A DNA stretch of 57,365 nt from an uncultured bacterium (GTDB lineage: Bacteria > Bacteroidota > Bacteroidia > Chitinophagales > CAIODY01), in assembly GCA_903857255.1 (NCBI GenBank), contig CAIODY010000021.1, forward strand, positions 1-57,365, given 5' to 3'. This document shows positions 23,792-33,496 of the stretch, in pieces. A program made the position numbers and the translations under genes. The notes below the pieces were generated by a model. The model was not told the DNA's origin and did no database searches. It saw only the letters and a list, made by a program, of their open reading frames with translations. Every line of letters starts with the position of its first letter. The stretch's first letter is position 1.

Positions 23792-25672
23792 ATGCCTGAT
23801 AAAATCAACCTCTTACCCGATAACATTGCCAATCAAATTGCTGCTGGCGAAGTGATTCAACGTCCATCATCTGCTATTAAAGAATTGATGGAAAACAGTA
23901 TTGATGCTGGTGCTACGGAAATAAAAGTTATCATTAAAGATTCAGGCAAACAATTAATTCAGATTATTGATAATGGCAGTGGCATGAGCGTGATGGATGC
24001 ACGAATGTGTTTTGAGCGACATGCTACCTCAAAAATCAAAAGCATTGATGATTTATTTTTAATCAAAACGATGGGCTTTCGTGGCGAAGCATTGGCTTCC
24101 ATTGCTGCAATTGCACAAGTTGAATTAAAAACACGAAGAGCCGAAGATGAAGTAGGTACTTTAATTTTGAATGAAGCCTGCGAAGTGAAATTGCAAGAAC
24201 CTTGTCAAACACCAATAGGAACAAGCATTGCGGTGAAAAATTTATTTTACAATGTGCCAGCACGAAGAAATTTTTTGAAAGCAAATCATGTTGAGCTGAA
24301 ACATATTATTGATGAATTTCAACGCATTGTTTTAGCACATCCAGATGTATTTTTTAGTTTGAATAATAATGGTACTGAAATTTTCAATTTACCCAAAGGT
24401 AACTTGAAACAACGTATTGTAGCCTTGTTTGGGAAAAACTATCAAGAGAAATTAGTTACGGTGAATGAAGAAACTTCTATTTGCAACATCGAAGGATTTG
24501 TCGGAACGCCTGATTCTGCTAAGAAATCGAGAGGCGAACAATTTTTCTTTGTGAACAAAAGATTCATCAAAAGTAATTATTTGCATCATGCTGTAAATAC
24601 CAATTATTCGCAATTGCTGCAAACCGATAGTCATCCATTGTATGTTTTGTTTATTGATGTTGACCCGAAAAGGATTGATGTGAATGTGCATCCGACTAAA
24701 CAAGAAATAAAATTTGAGGATGAAAAAATTGTGTATAGTTTTTTGAATTCGGCTGTACGCAAGGCTTTGGGGCAATTCAGTATTACACCATCATTAGATT
24801 TTAATCAGGAAACTGCCTTTAGCAGATTGGAAGGATTTAATCGCGGCATCAAAAAAAGCGATGATAATTCCATTGCTCACTTTGATACTTCTTCACATTA
24901 TTTCCGCCCATTACGAACCGAAAACCCCGATGCACAGCGTAATGCAGATAATTTGAAAAATTGGGAGCAATTATATTCCTCATTAAAAAAAGAAGAAAAC
25001 GAAAAGGATGAAAATGAATCGCTGACTTATGTTTCAAGAAGTTCGTCTTCCAATTCAACCAAAGAAAACGGACAGATGCAATTAACTGATGCGCCACAAT
25101 TCAACGAACAATTGATGACACAATTGCATCAGCAATATATTCTTTCGCCAATCAAAAGTGGTTTTATGTTGATTGACCAACAAGCCGCTCACGAACGTGT
25201 TTTGTTTGAAAAATATTTGTCGTACGTGAATCAACAACAAAAAGCAACACAACATCAGTTATTTCCTGTTAAGATGGAATTGAGCCGACAAGATGCTATT
25301 TTGCTGAAAGAAATTTTGCCTCAAATAAATTTGATGGGTTTCGATTTGCAAGAATTTGGCAACGATACATTTATTGTGCATGGTGTGCCAGCCGAAATGA
25401 AAAATTCATTCAACGAAAAACAAGCGGTGCAATATTTATTGCAACAACTTCGCGAAAACATGGAGTTGAAATTAAATCAACCAGAAAATTTGGCTCGTGC
25501 CATGGCTCGACAATCAAGCGTTAAAAGTGGAACATTGTTGAGTAATAAAGAAATGAAAACTTTAGTAGATGAATTATTCGCCTGCGAAAAGCCTTATGCA
25601 GCGCCAAATGGTAGGCTTACGTTTCTGATTTATAAATTGGATGACATCGAAAAATTGTTTCAGAAAGGGTAG
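23792..25672 (+). CDS. mutL: DNA mismatch repair protein MutL
   Basis: 626 residues. The N-terminal GHKL ATPase has NSIDAGATEIKV, DNGSGM, ATSKI and GFRGEALASI; the C-terminal dimerisation domain spans about 440-620. It couples MutS mismatch recognition to strand incision. The endonuclease motif seen in many MutL proteins (DQHA-x2-E-x4-E) reads DQQAAHERVLFE here, and the later Cys/His metal motifs are not recognisable (APNGRLTF in place of CPHGRP), so nicking activity is doubtful. This may be usual in Bacteroidetes. The ATG at 23792 gives MPDKINLLPDNIANQIAAGE, the standard start. Confidence 0.96.
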   Translation: MPDKINLLPDNIANQIAAGEVIQRPSSAIKELMENSIDAGATEIKVIIKDSGKQLIQIIDNGSGMSVMDARMCFERHATSKIKSIDDLFLIKTMGFRGEALASIAAIAQVELKTRRAEDEVGTLILNEACEVKLQEPCQTPIGTSIAVKNLFYNVPARRNFLKANHVELKHIIDEFQRIVLAHPDVFFSLNNNGTEIFNLPKGNLKQRIVALFGKNYQEKLVTVNEETSICNIEGFVGTPDSAKKSRGEQFFFVNKRFIKSNYLHHAVNTNYSQLLQTDSHPLYVLFIDVDPKRIDVNVHPTKQEIKFEDEKIVYSFLNSAVRKALGQFSITPSLDFNQETAFSRLEGFNRGIKKSDDNSIAHFDTSSHYFRPLRTENPDAQRNADNLKNWEQLYSSLKKEENEKDENESLTYVSRSSSSNSTKENGQMQLTDAPQFNEQLMTQLHQQYILSPIKSGFMLIDQQAAHERVLFEKYLSYVNQQQKATQHQLFPVKMELSRQDAILLKEILPQINLMGFDLQEFGNDTFIVHGVPAEMKNSFNEKQAVQYLLQQLRENMELKLNQPENLARAMARQSSVKSGTLLSNKEMKTLVDELFACEKPYAAPNGRLTFLIYKLDDIEKLFQKG

Positions 25673-25690
25673 GGGGTGTGGCTGAAAAAA

Positions 25691-27031
25691 TTATTTTTTC
25701 TTTTTGATTTTTTGCCCTCTTGTTTTTGGTCTGCCATATTTCAGCATCATTCTGTCTTTGTGTTTTACAATCGTATTCACTCGTTTATTTTTTTCTTTCT
25801 TTTCGTGAAATGCAGCACCCTTATCGGTTTTAGGTTGTTTTACTCGAATGATTTTCATTGTGTCATTCGGGATTTCGTCAGCAATTAATGTTGGGTTTTT
25901 TTCAACACCAGCAGGAAAACGCTTCATTTTAATTTTCATTTTCATCAGCCTTTCAACTCGTTGTTGATTTTCTAATTCAGCTTTTGTTACAAAGCTAATC
26001 GCAATACCATCTTTATCGGCTCTGCCCGTTCTGCCAATGCGATGAATATAATTTTCAGCTTCATCAGGCATATCAAAATTGATGACATGAGTTACTTCGG
26101 CAATATCTAATCCACGAGCCACAATATCAGTAGCAATCAGCACTTTGTTCGTTCCATCTTTAAATTGATTCACTGCGGCAAAGCGCACATTTTGTGCTCT
26201 GTTGGCATGAATAATTCCAATCGTTTCATTAGGTAATTTTGTTTGCAAAGTTTCATGCACCAAATCGGCTTGCTTTTTTGTAGCCACAAATACCAACACT
26301 TTTTTCATGTCGGCATCAGTTTGTAACAAATGCTGTAACAAATTTATTTTGGTGTTAAAATTCAGAACAGGAAAACCTAACTGCGTAATATTTTCAACAG
26401 GAGTGCCTGTGGGCGCAGCTTCTATTATTTGCGGATGACGAAAAAAAGTTTGAATCAATGCTTCCACATCAGTGGTCATGGTAGCTGAAAACATCAAGTT
26501 TTGTCGATTGGGTGGCAACAAATCTAACACTCTTGTTAGTTGTGTTCTGAAACCCAAATCTAACATTTCATCTACTTCATCAATCACCAATCGCTTTACC
26601 GTTTTTAGTTTGAATGAATAATTCAATACCAAATCTAAAAACCTGCCAGGCGTTGCTACCAGTACATCTAAGCCTTTATGAATTTGCGCTGCTTGCACAT
26701 TGATATTGCCACCACCATATACACCCACTACATCAACAGTCATGTATTTAGTTAGTTTTTTCACTTCTTGTTCCACTTGCACAACCAATTCACGAGTGGG
26801 TACTAAAATTAAAACCTGTATTTTTTTTTCTTTTGAAAATTGCAACATTCGCAAGCAAGGCAATAAATAGGCGATTGTTTTTCCAGTGCCAGTTTGTGCA
26901 ATGCCTACCATGTCTTTTCCTGACATGATTGGCGCAAATGCTTTGTGCTGAATGGTTGTAGGCGTTGTTAAACCTAAATCACTTAAAGCATTGAGCAATG
27001 ATTTGTTTAGATTTAATTCGTCGAAAGTCAT
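25691..27031 (-). CDS. DEAD-box RNA helicase
   Basis: 446 residues with all helicase motifs: a Q-motif region near residue 22, AQTGTGKT (I), PTRELVVQ (Ia), TPGRFLD (Ib), DEVDEML (II, DEVD instead of DEAD), SAT (III), ARGLDI (V) and HRIGRTGR (VI). The tail is highly basic (RPKTRGQKIKKKK), typical of RNA-binding RhlE/CsdA-like helicases. It unwinds RNA duplexes in ribosome assembly or decay; the exact subfamily is unclear. Convergent with mutL, 18 bp apart. Confidence 0.93.
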   Translation of the reverse strand: MTFDELNLNKSLLNALSDLGLTTPTTIQHKAFAPIMSGKDMVGIAQTGTGKTIAYLLPCLRMLQFSKEKKIQVLILVPTRELVVQVEQEVKKLTKYMTVDVVGVYGGGNINVQAAQIHKGLDVLVATPGRFLDLVLNYSFKLKTVKRLVIDEVDEMLDLGFRTQLTRVLDLLPPNRQNLMFSATMTTDVEALIQTFFRHPQIIEAAPTGTPVENITQLGFPVLNFNTKINLLQHLLQTDADMKKVLVFVATKKQADLVHETLQTKLPNETIGIIHANRAQNVRFAAVNQFKDGTNKVLIATDIVARGLDIAEVTHVINFDMPDEAENYIHRIGRTGRADKDGIAISFVTKAELENQQRVERLMKMKIKMKRFPAGVEKNPTLIADEIPNDTMKIIRVKQPKTDKGAAFHEKKEKNKRVNTIVKHKDRMMLKYGRPKTRGQKIKKKK

Positions 27032-27108
27032 AAGGATTTTTATTATCCGCTAAAGATAACTTTAAATTGATGGCTGATTGAATGAAGTGCAAAAAAGCTA
27101 ACCAGATT

Positions 27109-28644
27109 TTATCGAATGACTTTAAAAGTTCGTTTTCTCTTTTGTGTGATATTGCTCAACACAGCTACATAAAAGCCATGTTCGGCAAAACCCAAACCAA
27201 GCGATTTGATGCTGTAACTTCCGCCATCAACACTGAATTGTTCTGATTGTTTGACTATTTGTCCTGCTTCATTATAAATCTCTAAAACAAAACTAGTGTT
27301 GCTAAAATCGGCAGGTATTGTAATCTTTAAAGAAGGCTCATTAATGCTGTTTAATAATTCTACTTGCACATCATCATTTGCCGACATCATATTATCAAAA
27401 GTGAGGCTCACAATTTTTGAATATTCATAAGTGCCATCAAAATTCATTTGTTTTAATCGGTAATAATTAATTCCGTTCAATGGCTGTGCATCAATTAATG
27501 AATAATCGTGTGTTACATGGCTGTTGCCTGCTCCAGCTTGTTCGCCAATTTCGGTAAATGAAATTAAATCGGCTGAACGCTCCACAATAAATTTATCGTT
27601 ATTGGTTTCGCTGGCAGTTTCCCATTGTAATAAACTTTGGTTGTCGTTATTTTTTTGTGCAGTAAAACTCACTAATTCAACCGGCAAAACTTCTATGGTG
27701 TTGCCAATTCCTAATGCACTATATCTCGATAAATCAACTGATGAATTGGTGATAGTTCCATTGTTGGTTAAATAATTTGGCATAGCTGTGCCAATGATTT
27801 CCCATTTGGCAGTGGTTACATTCCAACCTACCATTCTTGTAGTTAAAGTGTTGTGATATTGATTCGCAATGCTTTCAAAATTGATGGTAACATCAACAAT
27901 CATTGGCGATTGAACAGTTACAACATCCCAAAATTGCGAATTATCAACCGATGTAAGACCTGTTGCTAAATTAGTTAAAGGATGCGAACCGCCTGTTGGG
28001 TCAGTTGTTGCAGGATTTGAATAATAATAAGCCACACTCAAAGCCGATGATGTGCTGCTGGGTGCTGAAATAGTAAACGGATGATATTTTCCTGAATGAC
28101 CAGTTGGAAAAATAAAAGCATCGTTGCCAATTTTTGTTACATAGCCATTCACATGTTTCGTATTGCTCATAGCGCCAGTATAAGTAGCATTATCAGCCAA
28201 TGTTAAAGCACCTGTGCTGCTATCGCTGCGAACTGTTGAAACTATTGAGGATGCTAAGTTGATATTGTGAGCAACATAAATTCCACTATCATTTGTTATG
28301 GCAAAATTGTTGCTACCATTGTTGAAAACCACATCATAAAATCGTGGGCGAAATGTGCCAGCAATGGTATCAATAGTAGCAGAAATAAAACTGTCTTTAC
28401 TACCTGCGCTGCTAGAATATTTCCCACTGTTAGTAAATTTTCTACCATAAAAAATGAATGTACCATTGTTTGAAACGTTGCCGCTTGTACCATTGGAGTA
28501 GTTGGTTCCCCAATCGCTCCATTGCACATTGGGCGAAATGTAAATCTGATTGGCAGTATTTTTTGTGCTGCTGCTTTGCGCAAAAATATTTTTGCTGGCA
28601 ACAATGCCAATCAGGAAGAATAATATTTTAGAAAATGATTTCAA
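27109..28644 (-). CDS. Secreted surface protein with T9SS-type C-terminus
   Basis: 511 residues: signal peptide (1-22), a Ser/Thr/Asn-rich beta region, then a conserved VSFTAQKNN...LLQWETASETNND...FIVERSADLISFTEIG stretch (about 325-380) found in many Bacteroidetes secreted proteins. The end (FAEHGFYVAVLSNITQKRKRTFKVIR) resembles a T9SS sorting domain but lacks a clear PNP motif. No enzymatic motif is seen; an adhesive or structural role is inferred. It follows the large repeat protein by 39 bp on the same strand, so the two are probably expressed together. Confidence 0.7.
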   Translation of the reverse strand: MKSFSKILFFLIGIVASKNIFAQSSSTKNTANQIYISPNVQWSDWGTNYSNGTSGNVSNNGTFIFYGRKFTNSGKYSSSAGSKDSFISATIDTIAGTFRPRFYDVVFNNGSNNFAITNDSGIYVAHNINLASSIVSTVRSDSSTGALTLADNATYTGAMSNTKHVNGYVTKIGNDAFIFPTGHSGKYHPFTISAPSSTSSALSVAYYYSNPATTDPTGGSHPLTNLATGLTSVDNSQFWDVVTVQSPMIVDVTINFESIANQYHNTLTTRMVGWNVTTAKWEIIGTAMPNYLTNNGTITNSSVDLSRYSALGIGNTIEVLPVELVSFTAQKNNDNQSLLQWETASETNNDKFIVERSADLISFTEIGEQAGAGNSHVTHDYSLIDAQPLNGINYYRLKQMNFDGTYEYSKIVSLTFDNMMSANDDVQVELLNSINEPSLKITIPADFSNTSFVLEIYNEAGQIVKQSEQFSVDGGSYSIKSLGLGFAEHGFYVAVLSNITQKRKRTFKVIR

Positions 28645-28683
28645 AAAAGTTGCAGTGATTGATTTCTTTTTGGGTGGGGGTGA

Positions 28684-31600
28684 TTATTTTTTCTCTAACT
28701 CTTCAATTTTTTTCATCAGCATATCTATCTCTTGCTGTTGCAATTCTACTTTTTCATTCAAAGCTTTGATGGCTGCTAATGAAACGCCGCTGGGGTCAAT
28801 GGTGCTGATGTGTTTATCATCAGTTCCTAATTGAAATTCTTTATAAAAATCTTGTGCCATTGGTCCGATGTGATATTCATCAGTGCCTTTATAACGCCAT
28901 TTGGTAATATCTAATTCAGCTATTTTTTTCAACACATCATTGCCATCTACTTTGGTAAAATTATCTTTCAAATTTCTGTCAGAAGCGTTTGTCCAGGTAC
29001 CACCTTTCGTTAAATAAGCACCATTACCATTTGAATTAGAAGTACCAATTGTTAAAGCATTAGATGTGTTAGATGCGCCACTAAAATTTAAAGAAGTGAC
29101 ACTTGAATTACCGATGGCTACTGTGTTTGCATTACCATTATACAAACTTGTTCCGATAGCAATATTGTTTGTGCCTTGCGCTTGCGCACCATCGCCAATT
29201 GCAATAGCATCTTGTGCGCTTGTGTAACTACTTTTTCCGATTGAAATAGCATAAGCTCCTTGTGCTTGTGATGACCCACCAATTGAAACCGAATAGCTGC
29301 CATTTGTGTATGCACTTGTTCCAATCGAAACGGCGTAAGTAGCTTGGGCTTGCGCTGCATCGCCGATGGCCATTCCATATTGAGAATTCACATTGGCACT
29401 TCTGCCAATTGCTAAACCGTTTGAATTTTGTACTTGCGCCGAAGAACCGATGGCGGTTGAATAATTATAAGCACTGCCACCAGTTACATTGGCTGATGGT
29501 CCGATAGCTATATCATCTGTACTTCCAGATCCTGGTTGTACTTGTGAATTATTGCCAATAGCCAAACTATTTGCCATCGTTGATGAAGCGCTATAGCCTA
29601 ATGCTAAGGAATTTGTTCCAGTTGCTGAAGAAGAAACACCCAGTGAAGTGCTTGTTGCACCTATGTTTCCGGCTGTTACACTGTTTCTTTTAAAAGTTAA
29701 ATCTTGTGCATCAGTAGTGCCAATAAAATTTGTTCCTGCTGTTGTTCCGCTATTACCTGTCAAACTCCAACCACTTCCACCGCCAGCAGTTACCCAACTT
29801 AAATTGCCAGCACCATCCGTTTTTAATACTTGCCCGGCAGTTCCATCAGCACTTGGCAAAGTATAAGTAGTAGAACCTGCTGCTGCTGCACCCTTCAAGC
29901 CAACATAACCAGATGTAGAACCGCTCAATCTTAAAGTTCCTTTTACATCTAAGGCCGAACCCGGTGATGATGTGCCAATGCCAATATTACCAGCCGAAGT
30001 GATACGCATTCGCTCTGCATCATTTGTTCCAAATACCAAATCGTAATTAGTAAATGAACCTATAAAAAGCGGAGCGTTAGATAATGACATTAATGTGGCT
30101 GCCCCTGCCATGCTATTACCAAATCTGGTTTCTGAATAACTTGAGCCATAAGCTCTCATATCTAACATGCCACCATTAGTACCTGTGTTGAAAGCACTCA
30201 AAATAGTTCGGTCGGTTGTTGCAGTACTTACGACTTTACCTTGTACACTGCCACCAGTGCCTGAAACATGCAGTAAATAACTTGGTGTAGTTGTTCCAAT
30301 CCCCACATTCACAGCGCTTGCGCCAGTTCCACCCAACACCATACTATTGCTTGCACCTACCTTTGCATTATAACCAATGGCTGTGGCGTTAGAATAATTT
30401 GTTCTTAATGCATCAGCACCATAACCAATAAATGTATTGTTAGAACCTAAAGTATCGCTCATACCTGCTTGATAACCCATTGCAGTTTTATTGCTCCCGG
30501 TTGTGGCGTTATAAAGTGCTTGGTAACCCATTGATGTATTATTACTGCCTGTAGTATTATTACCTAAGCCTAAGCCACCTAGATTGGTATTGTAACTGCC
30601 TGTTGTAGTTTTTTGTTGTGATTGTCCACCAACCGTTACGTTGCTTGCGCCTGTGGTATTTGCAGCTAATGCAGACTGACCAATAGCCACATTGCTTGAA
30701 CCCGTAGTGTTTAAACCCAATGCAGATTGCCCCATCGCCATGTTATTGCTACCAGTTGTGTTGCTACCTAATGCAGATTGACCTATGGCTGCATTTTGTG
30801 AACCAGTTGTATTACTGCCTAATGCAGACTGTCCAATGGCTACGTTATTACTTGCTGTGGTGTTGGATGATAATGCTGATTGCCCAATAGCCACATTTTG
30901 TGTTCCAGTTGTATTGCTTGTCAATGCCGAACCACCAACGGCTGTGTTGTTGTCGCCAGTTGTGTTTGATGATAAAGCCCAAGTGCCAATGCCCACATTT
31001 TGCGAACCAGTAGTATTACTTTGCATGGCTTGATTTCCAAATGCTGAATTATAACCTCCTGTTGTGTTGGAATACAAAGCGTTGTAACCAGTTGCTGTAC
31101 CACCTGCGCCTGTGGTGTTGGAATAGCCCGACATATAGCCCAATGCAGTATTTTGCGAACCAGAAGTATTGGTATAAAGAGATTTAAAACCTAAGCCAGA
31201 GTTATAATTTCCAGAAGTATTGGAGAATATTGATTTACTACCAATGGCAGTATTAGCAGAACAGCCACTTGTTTGCGAATATAATGCGCTATCGCCCACA
31301 GCTACCATGTTTGCGCCAGTAGTATTATTATAAAAAGCATTTGTACCAATAGCAACGTTGGAATACCCTGTTGTTGAATTATACATGGCTTGATAGCCTA
31401 TCGTTGTATTATTGCTGCTCGAAGTATTTTTAAATAATGAATAATAACCTAATGCAGTATTCTTTCCACCTGTCGTGTTGTAATACATCGAATTATAACC
31501 TATAGAGGTATTAGAGCCGCCCGAACCGTTTGTATATAAAGCATTTACCCCCATTGCTGTATTTCCAGTTCCTGATGTATTAGCATATAAACTTTTCGAA

Positions 31601-32592
31601 CCAACGCCAGTATTATAACTTCCAGATGTATTGGTGAATAAAGTTTTTGAACCAATGGCTGTATTTTGATTGCCAGTCGAATTGCTGTACAATGTTGAAT
31701 CGCCTACTGCTACTGCGTTTGAGGTAGTGGTTAAGCTATATAATGATTTTACACCAATTGCAACATTCGAATTACCAGTTGTGATTGAATTTAAAGCAGC
31801 ATTACCGAAAGCAGCATTACTTGAGCCACTGATGCTTGAAATATTACCAGCGTTTACACCTAAAGCTGTATTTGTTGCTCCCAGCAAACCAGCATTGACG
31901 CTATTTCTTTTTATTCTGAAATCAATATTATCAGTTGTGCCAATAAAATTTGTTCCAGTAGTGGTGCCACTGTTGCCTGTCAGACTCCATGCAGTTGAAG
32001 TAATAGCTGGTGTTAAATCTAATGCAGTTGCTGCCACACCATTTACGGTGGTTGTTAAATTAGTACCACTTAAACTTGTTGCATTTGTATTAATTATATT
32101 CACCGTTGCGCCTGTAACACCATTTACTGTAGTGCTTAAAGTATTGGCAGATGAAATATTGCTTACACTATTCACAGCAGATGCTGTGGCTGCCACACCA
32201 TTAGCTGTTGATGTTAAGGTATTACCTGATGAAGTTAATGTATTGGTATAGGTGGCTGCAATCATGCGTATCCATTGTGTGCCATCGCTATAATAATAAC
32301 TGGGTGTTACAGCCGTGGCACCACTTCCTGCTGTGGCAGTATTATAAACCATCAAACCAGCAACAGGTGATGCTACAGGTGTTGAAATATTTGAAGTAGA
32401 AGTTAATGCAACTCGTGGTGGTAAAAATCCTCTGTTGGGGTCACTCAATTCGAGCTTGGCTGAAGCATTTGGAGTGGTAGTCCCAATCCCCACATTTTGT
32501 GCATGATTTGTTTTGGCAATAATCAACAAACATGCAATGCTGATAAATATTTTAATCGTTTTCATTTTTGAAAATCTATTTTTTTGATTCAT
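28684..32592 (-). CDS. Giant repeat surface protein with 17-residue and YadA-like repeats and C-terminal S74 chaperone
   Basis: 1302 residues. Signal peptide, preferably from the second Met (32565; MKTIKIFISIACLLI). Then QNVGIGTTTPNASAKLELSD, a head start common to Bacteroidetes tail-fibre-like proteins. About 28 repeats of 17 residues (pattern NTTG-x-x-N-x-AIG-x-x-AL-x-S; about residues 256-732) are followed by a region with a second VGIGTTTP and YadA-head 14-residue repeats (S-x-AIG). The end is a peptidase S74/intramolecular chaperone domain with ASDRNLKDNF (the SD-x3-K type catalytic motif) and a coiled-coil tail. Such proteins trimerise and self-cleave (family knowledge). The SLTGNSGTT module occurs twice, about 750 residues apart. 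Confidence 0.82.
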   Translation of the reverse strand: MNQKNRFSKMKTIKIFISIACLLIIAKTNHAQNVGIGTTTPNASAKLELSDPNRGFLPPRVALTSTSNISTPVASPVAGLMVYNTATAGSGATAVTPSYYYSDGTQWIRMIAATYTNTLTSSGNTLTSTANGVAATASAVNSVSNISSANTLSTTVNGVTGATVNIINTNATSLSGTNLTTTVNGVAATALDLTPAITSTAWSLTGNSGTTTGTNFIGTTDNIDFRIKRNSVNAGLLGATNTALGVNAGNISSISGSSNAAFGNAALNSITTGNSNVAIGVKSLYSLTTTSNAVAVGDSTLYSNSTGNQNTAIGSKTLFTNTSGSYNTGVGSKSLYANTSGTGNTAMGVNALYTNGSGGSNTSIGYNSMYYNTTGGKNTALGYYSLFKNTSSSNNTTIGYQAMYNSTTGYSNVAIGTNAFYNNTTGANMVAVGDSALYSQTSGCSANTAIGSKSIFSNTSGNYNSGLGFKSLYTNTSGSQNTALGYMSGYSNTTGAGGTATGYNALYSNTTGGYNSAFGNQAMQSNTTGSQNVGIGTWALSSNTTGDNNTAVGGSALTSNTTGTQNVAIGQSALSSNTTASNNVAIGQSALGSNTTGSQNAAIGQSALGSNTTGSNNMAMGQSALGLNTTGSSNVAIGQSALAANTTGASNVTVGGQSQQKTTTGSYNTNLGGLGLGNNTTGSNNTSMGYQALYNATTGSNKTAMGYQAGMSDTLGSNNTFIGYGADALRTNYSNATAIGYNAKVGASNSMVLGGTGASAVNVGIGTTTPSYLLHVSGTGGSVQGKVVSTATTDRTILSAFNTGTNGGMLDMRAYGSSYSETRFGNSMAGAATLMSLSNAPLFIGSFTNYDLVFGTNDAERMRITSAGNIGIGTSSPGSALDVKGTLRLSGSTSGYVGLKGAAAAGSTTYTLPSADGTAGQVLKTDGAGNLSWVTAGGGSGWSLTGNSGTTAGTNFIGTTDAQDLTFKRNSVTAGNIGATSTSLGVSSSATGTNSLALGYSASSTMANSLAIGNNSQVQPGSGSTDDIAIGPSANVTGGSAYNYSTAIGSSAQVQNSNGLAIGRSANVNSQYGMAIGDAAQAQATYAVSIGTSAYTNGSYSVSIGGSSQAQGAYAISIGKSSYTSAQDAIAIGDGAQAQGTNNIAIGTSLYNGNANTVAIGNSSVTSLNFSGASNTSNALTIGTSNSNGNGAYLTKGGTWTNASDRNLKDNFTKVDGNDVLKKIAELDITKWRYKGTDEYHIGPMAQDFYKEFQLGTDDKHISTIDPSGVSLAAIKALNEKVELQQQEIDMLMKKIEELEKK
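29100..29640. repeat. YadA-head-type 14-residue repeats (42 bp) in the giant surface protein
   Basis: The coding strand gives repeated SxAIG units about 14 residues apart (SLAIGNNSQVQ, GLAIGRSANVN, GMAIGDAAQAQ, SVSIGGSSQAQ, AISIGKSSYTS), as in YadA head domains that form trimeric left-handed beta-rolls. Boundaries are approximate. Confidence 0.7.
30397..31827. repeat. About 28 tandem 51-bp units encoding 17-residue repeats
   Basis: Successive 17-residue units, for example NTTGSQNAAIGQSALGS and NTTGSNNMAMGQSALGL, run with little interruption; unit 12 is 18 residues long. The units near 30650-30900 are most alike, suggesting the youngest duplications lie there. Boundaries are approximate. Confidence 0.75.
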
Positions 32593-32687
32593 GGTTTCTT
32601 TATACCAAGCAAAAGTCTATAATTTCAAAATAGCACCAATTCGTAAAAACACTTAGATTCATAGTTAATTCACTCCATTTTTTAGTT

Positions 32688-32695
32688 TAGATTTG
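32688..32695 (+). promoter_or_regulatory. -7 box of the patatin-like gene
   Basis: TAGATTTG matches TAnnTTTG and ends 18 nt before the ATG at 32714. It also argues against a TTG start at 32693, which would lie inside the box. Confidence 0.45.
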
Positions 32696-32713
32696 TTCGA
32701 TAAATATGTTAGA

Positions 32714-33496
32714 ATGAAAAAAGTTGGATTAGTGCTAAGTGGCGGTGGTGCTCGAGGTTTTGCACATTTGGGTTTGTTGCAATTGTTAGATGAATTGAAA
32801 ATCAGCATTGATTCCATATCAGGCGTAAGTGCTGGAAGTATTGCTGGTGCATTTTATGCAGCAGGTTTTTTGCCTAATGACATTCTGAAAATCTTAAAAG
32901 AAAATTCATACTTGCGTATCAAAAATATATTGTGGAAAGCCGATGGCTTTTTTTCATTAGAGCCGTTACTAAAAATTCTTCAAAAAAATATTCCGCACAA
33001 TCAATTTGAATTGCTACAAAAAAAATTGTTTATCACTGCTACTGATTTGCAAAAAGGAGAAAGTGTAGTATTTGAAAATGGAAATCTTCACAACGCTATC
33101 ATGGCTTCGGCAGCCATTCCTGTTATTTTCAAACCAATTGAAATCAATAATGATAAATTTGTTGATGGTGGGTTGCTAAATAATTTAAACGCTGAAATTT
33201 TAAAACCTACCTGCGATTTTATTATTGGGCATCATGTGAATAAACTGAATCAGCAAAATGTGTTGAGTAGCAAAATTCATTTGTTAGAGCATTGTTTTCA
33301 TTTGTCCATTGCACATCAGGTGTATGAGCAAGCAAAACATTGTGATATTTTTATCGAACCCGATTTGAATCATTACAAAATGTTCGATACGGAAGATGCT
33401 GATAAAATTTTTGAAGCTGGTTATAACGAAGCGTTGAAATACAAAGAGAAATTTTTAAACCAATTGCTTGCCAACAGCACCACCAATGGTTTTTAA
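32714..33496 (+). CDS. Patatin-like phospholipase
   Basis: 260 residues. The oxyanion-hole motif LSGGGARGFAHLG (about 6-18), the nucleophile elbow GVSAGSIAG (GxSxG, about 38-46) and the catalytic Asp in VDGGLLNNL (DGG, about 152) are all present, so it should be an active lipid acyl hydrolase of the RssA/patatin family. The ATG at 32714 (MKKVGLVLSGGG) is chosen. Its last 42 bp overlap the convergent DAHP synthase gene. Confidence 0.92.
   Translation: MKKVGLVLSGGGARGFAHLGLLQLLDELKISIDSISGVSAGSIAGAFYAAGFLPNDILKILKENSYLRIKNILWKADGFFSLEPLLKILQKNIPHNQFELLQKKLFITATDLQKGESVVFENGNLHNAIMASAAIPVIFKPIEINNDKFVDGGLLNNLNAEILKPTCDFIIGHHVNKLNQQNVLSSKIHLLEHCFHLSIAHQVYEQAKHCDIFIEPDLNHYKMFDTEDADKIFEAGYNEALKYKEKFLNQLLANSTTNGF

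Noticed and set aside
25691-27031. DEVD instead of DEAD in helicase motif II as a sign of inactivity
   Set aside because: The Asp-Glu-x-Asp core is kept and DEVD is found in active family members; all other motifs are intact.
28700-32300. Long plus-strand open frames opposite the giant repeat protein
   Set aside because: They mirror the repetitive minus-strand gene; the composition (Val/Pro/Leu-rich, no start signals or family features) is that of a shadow frame.
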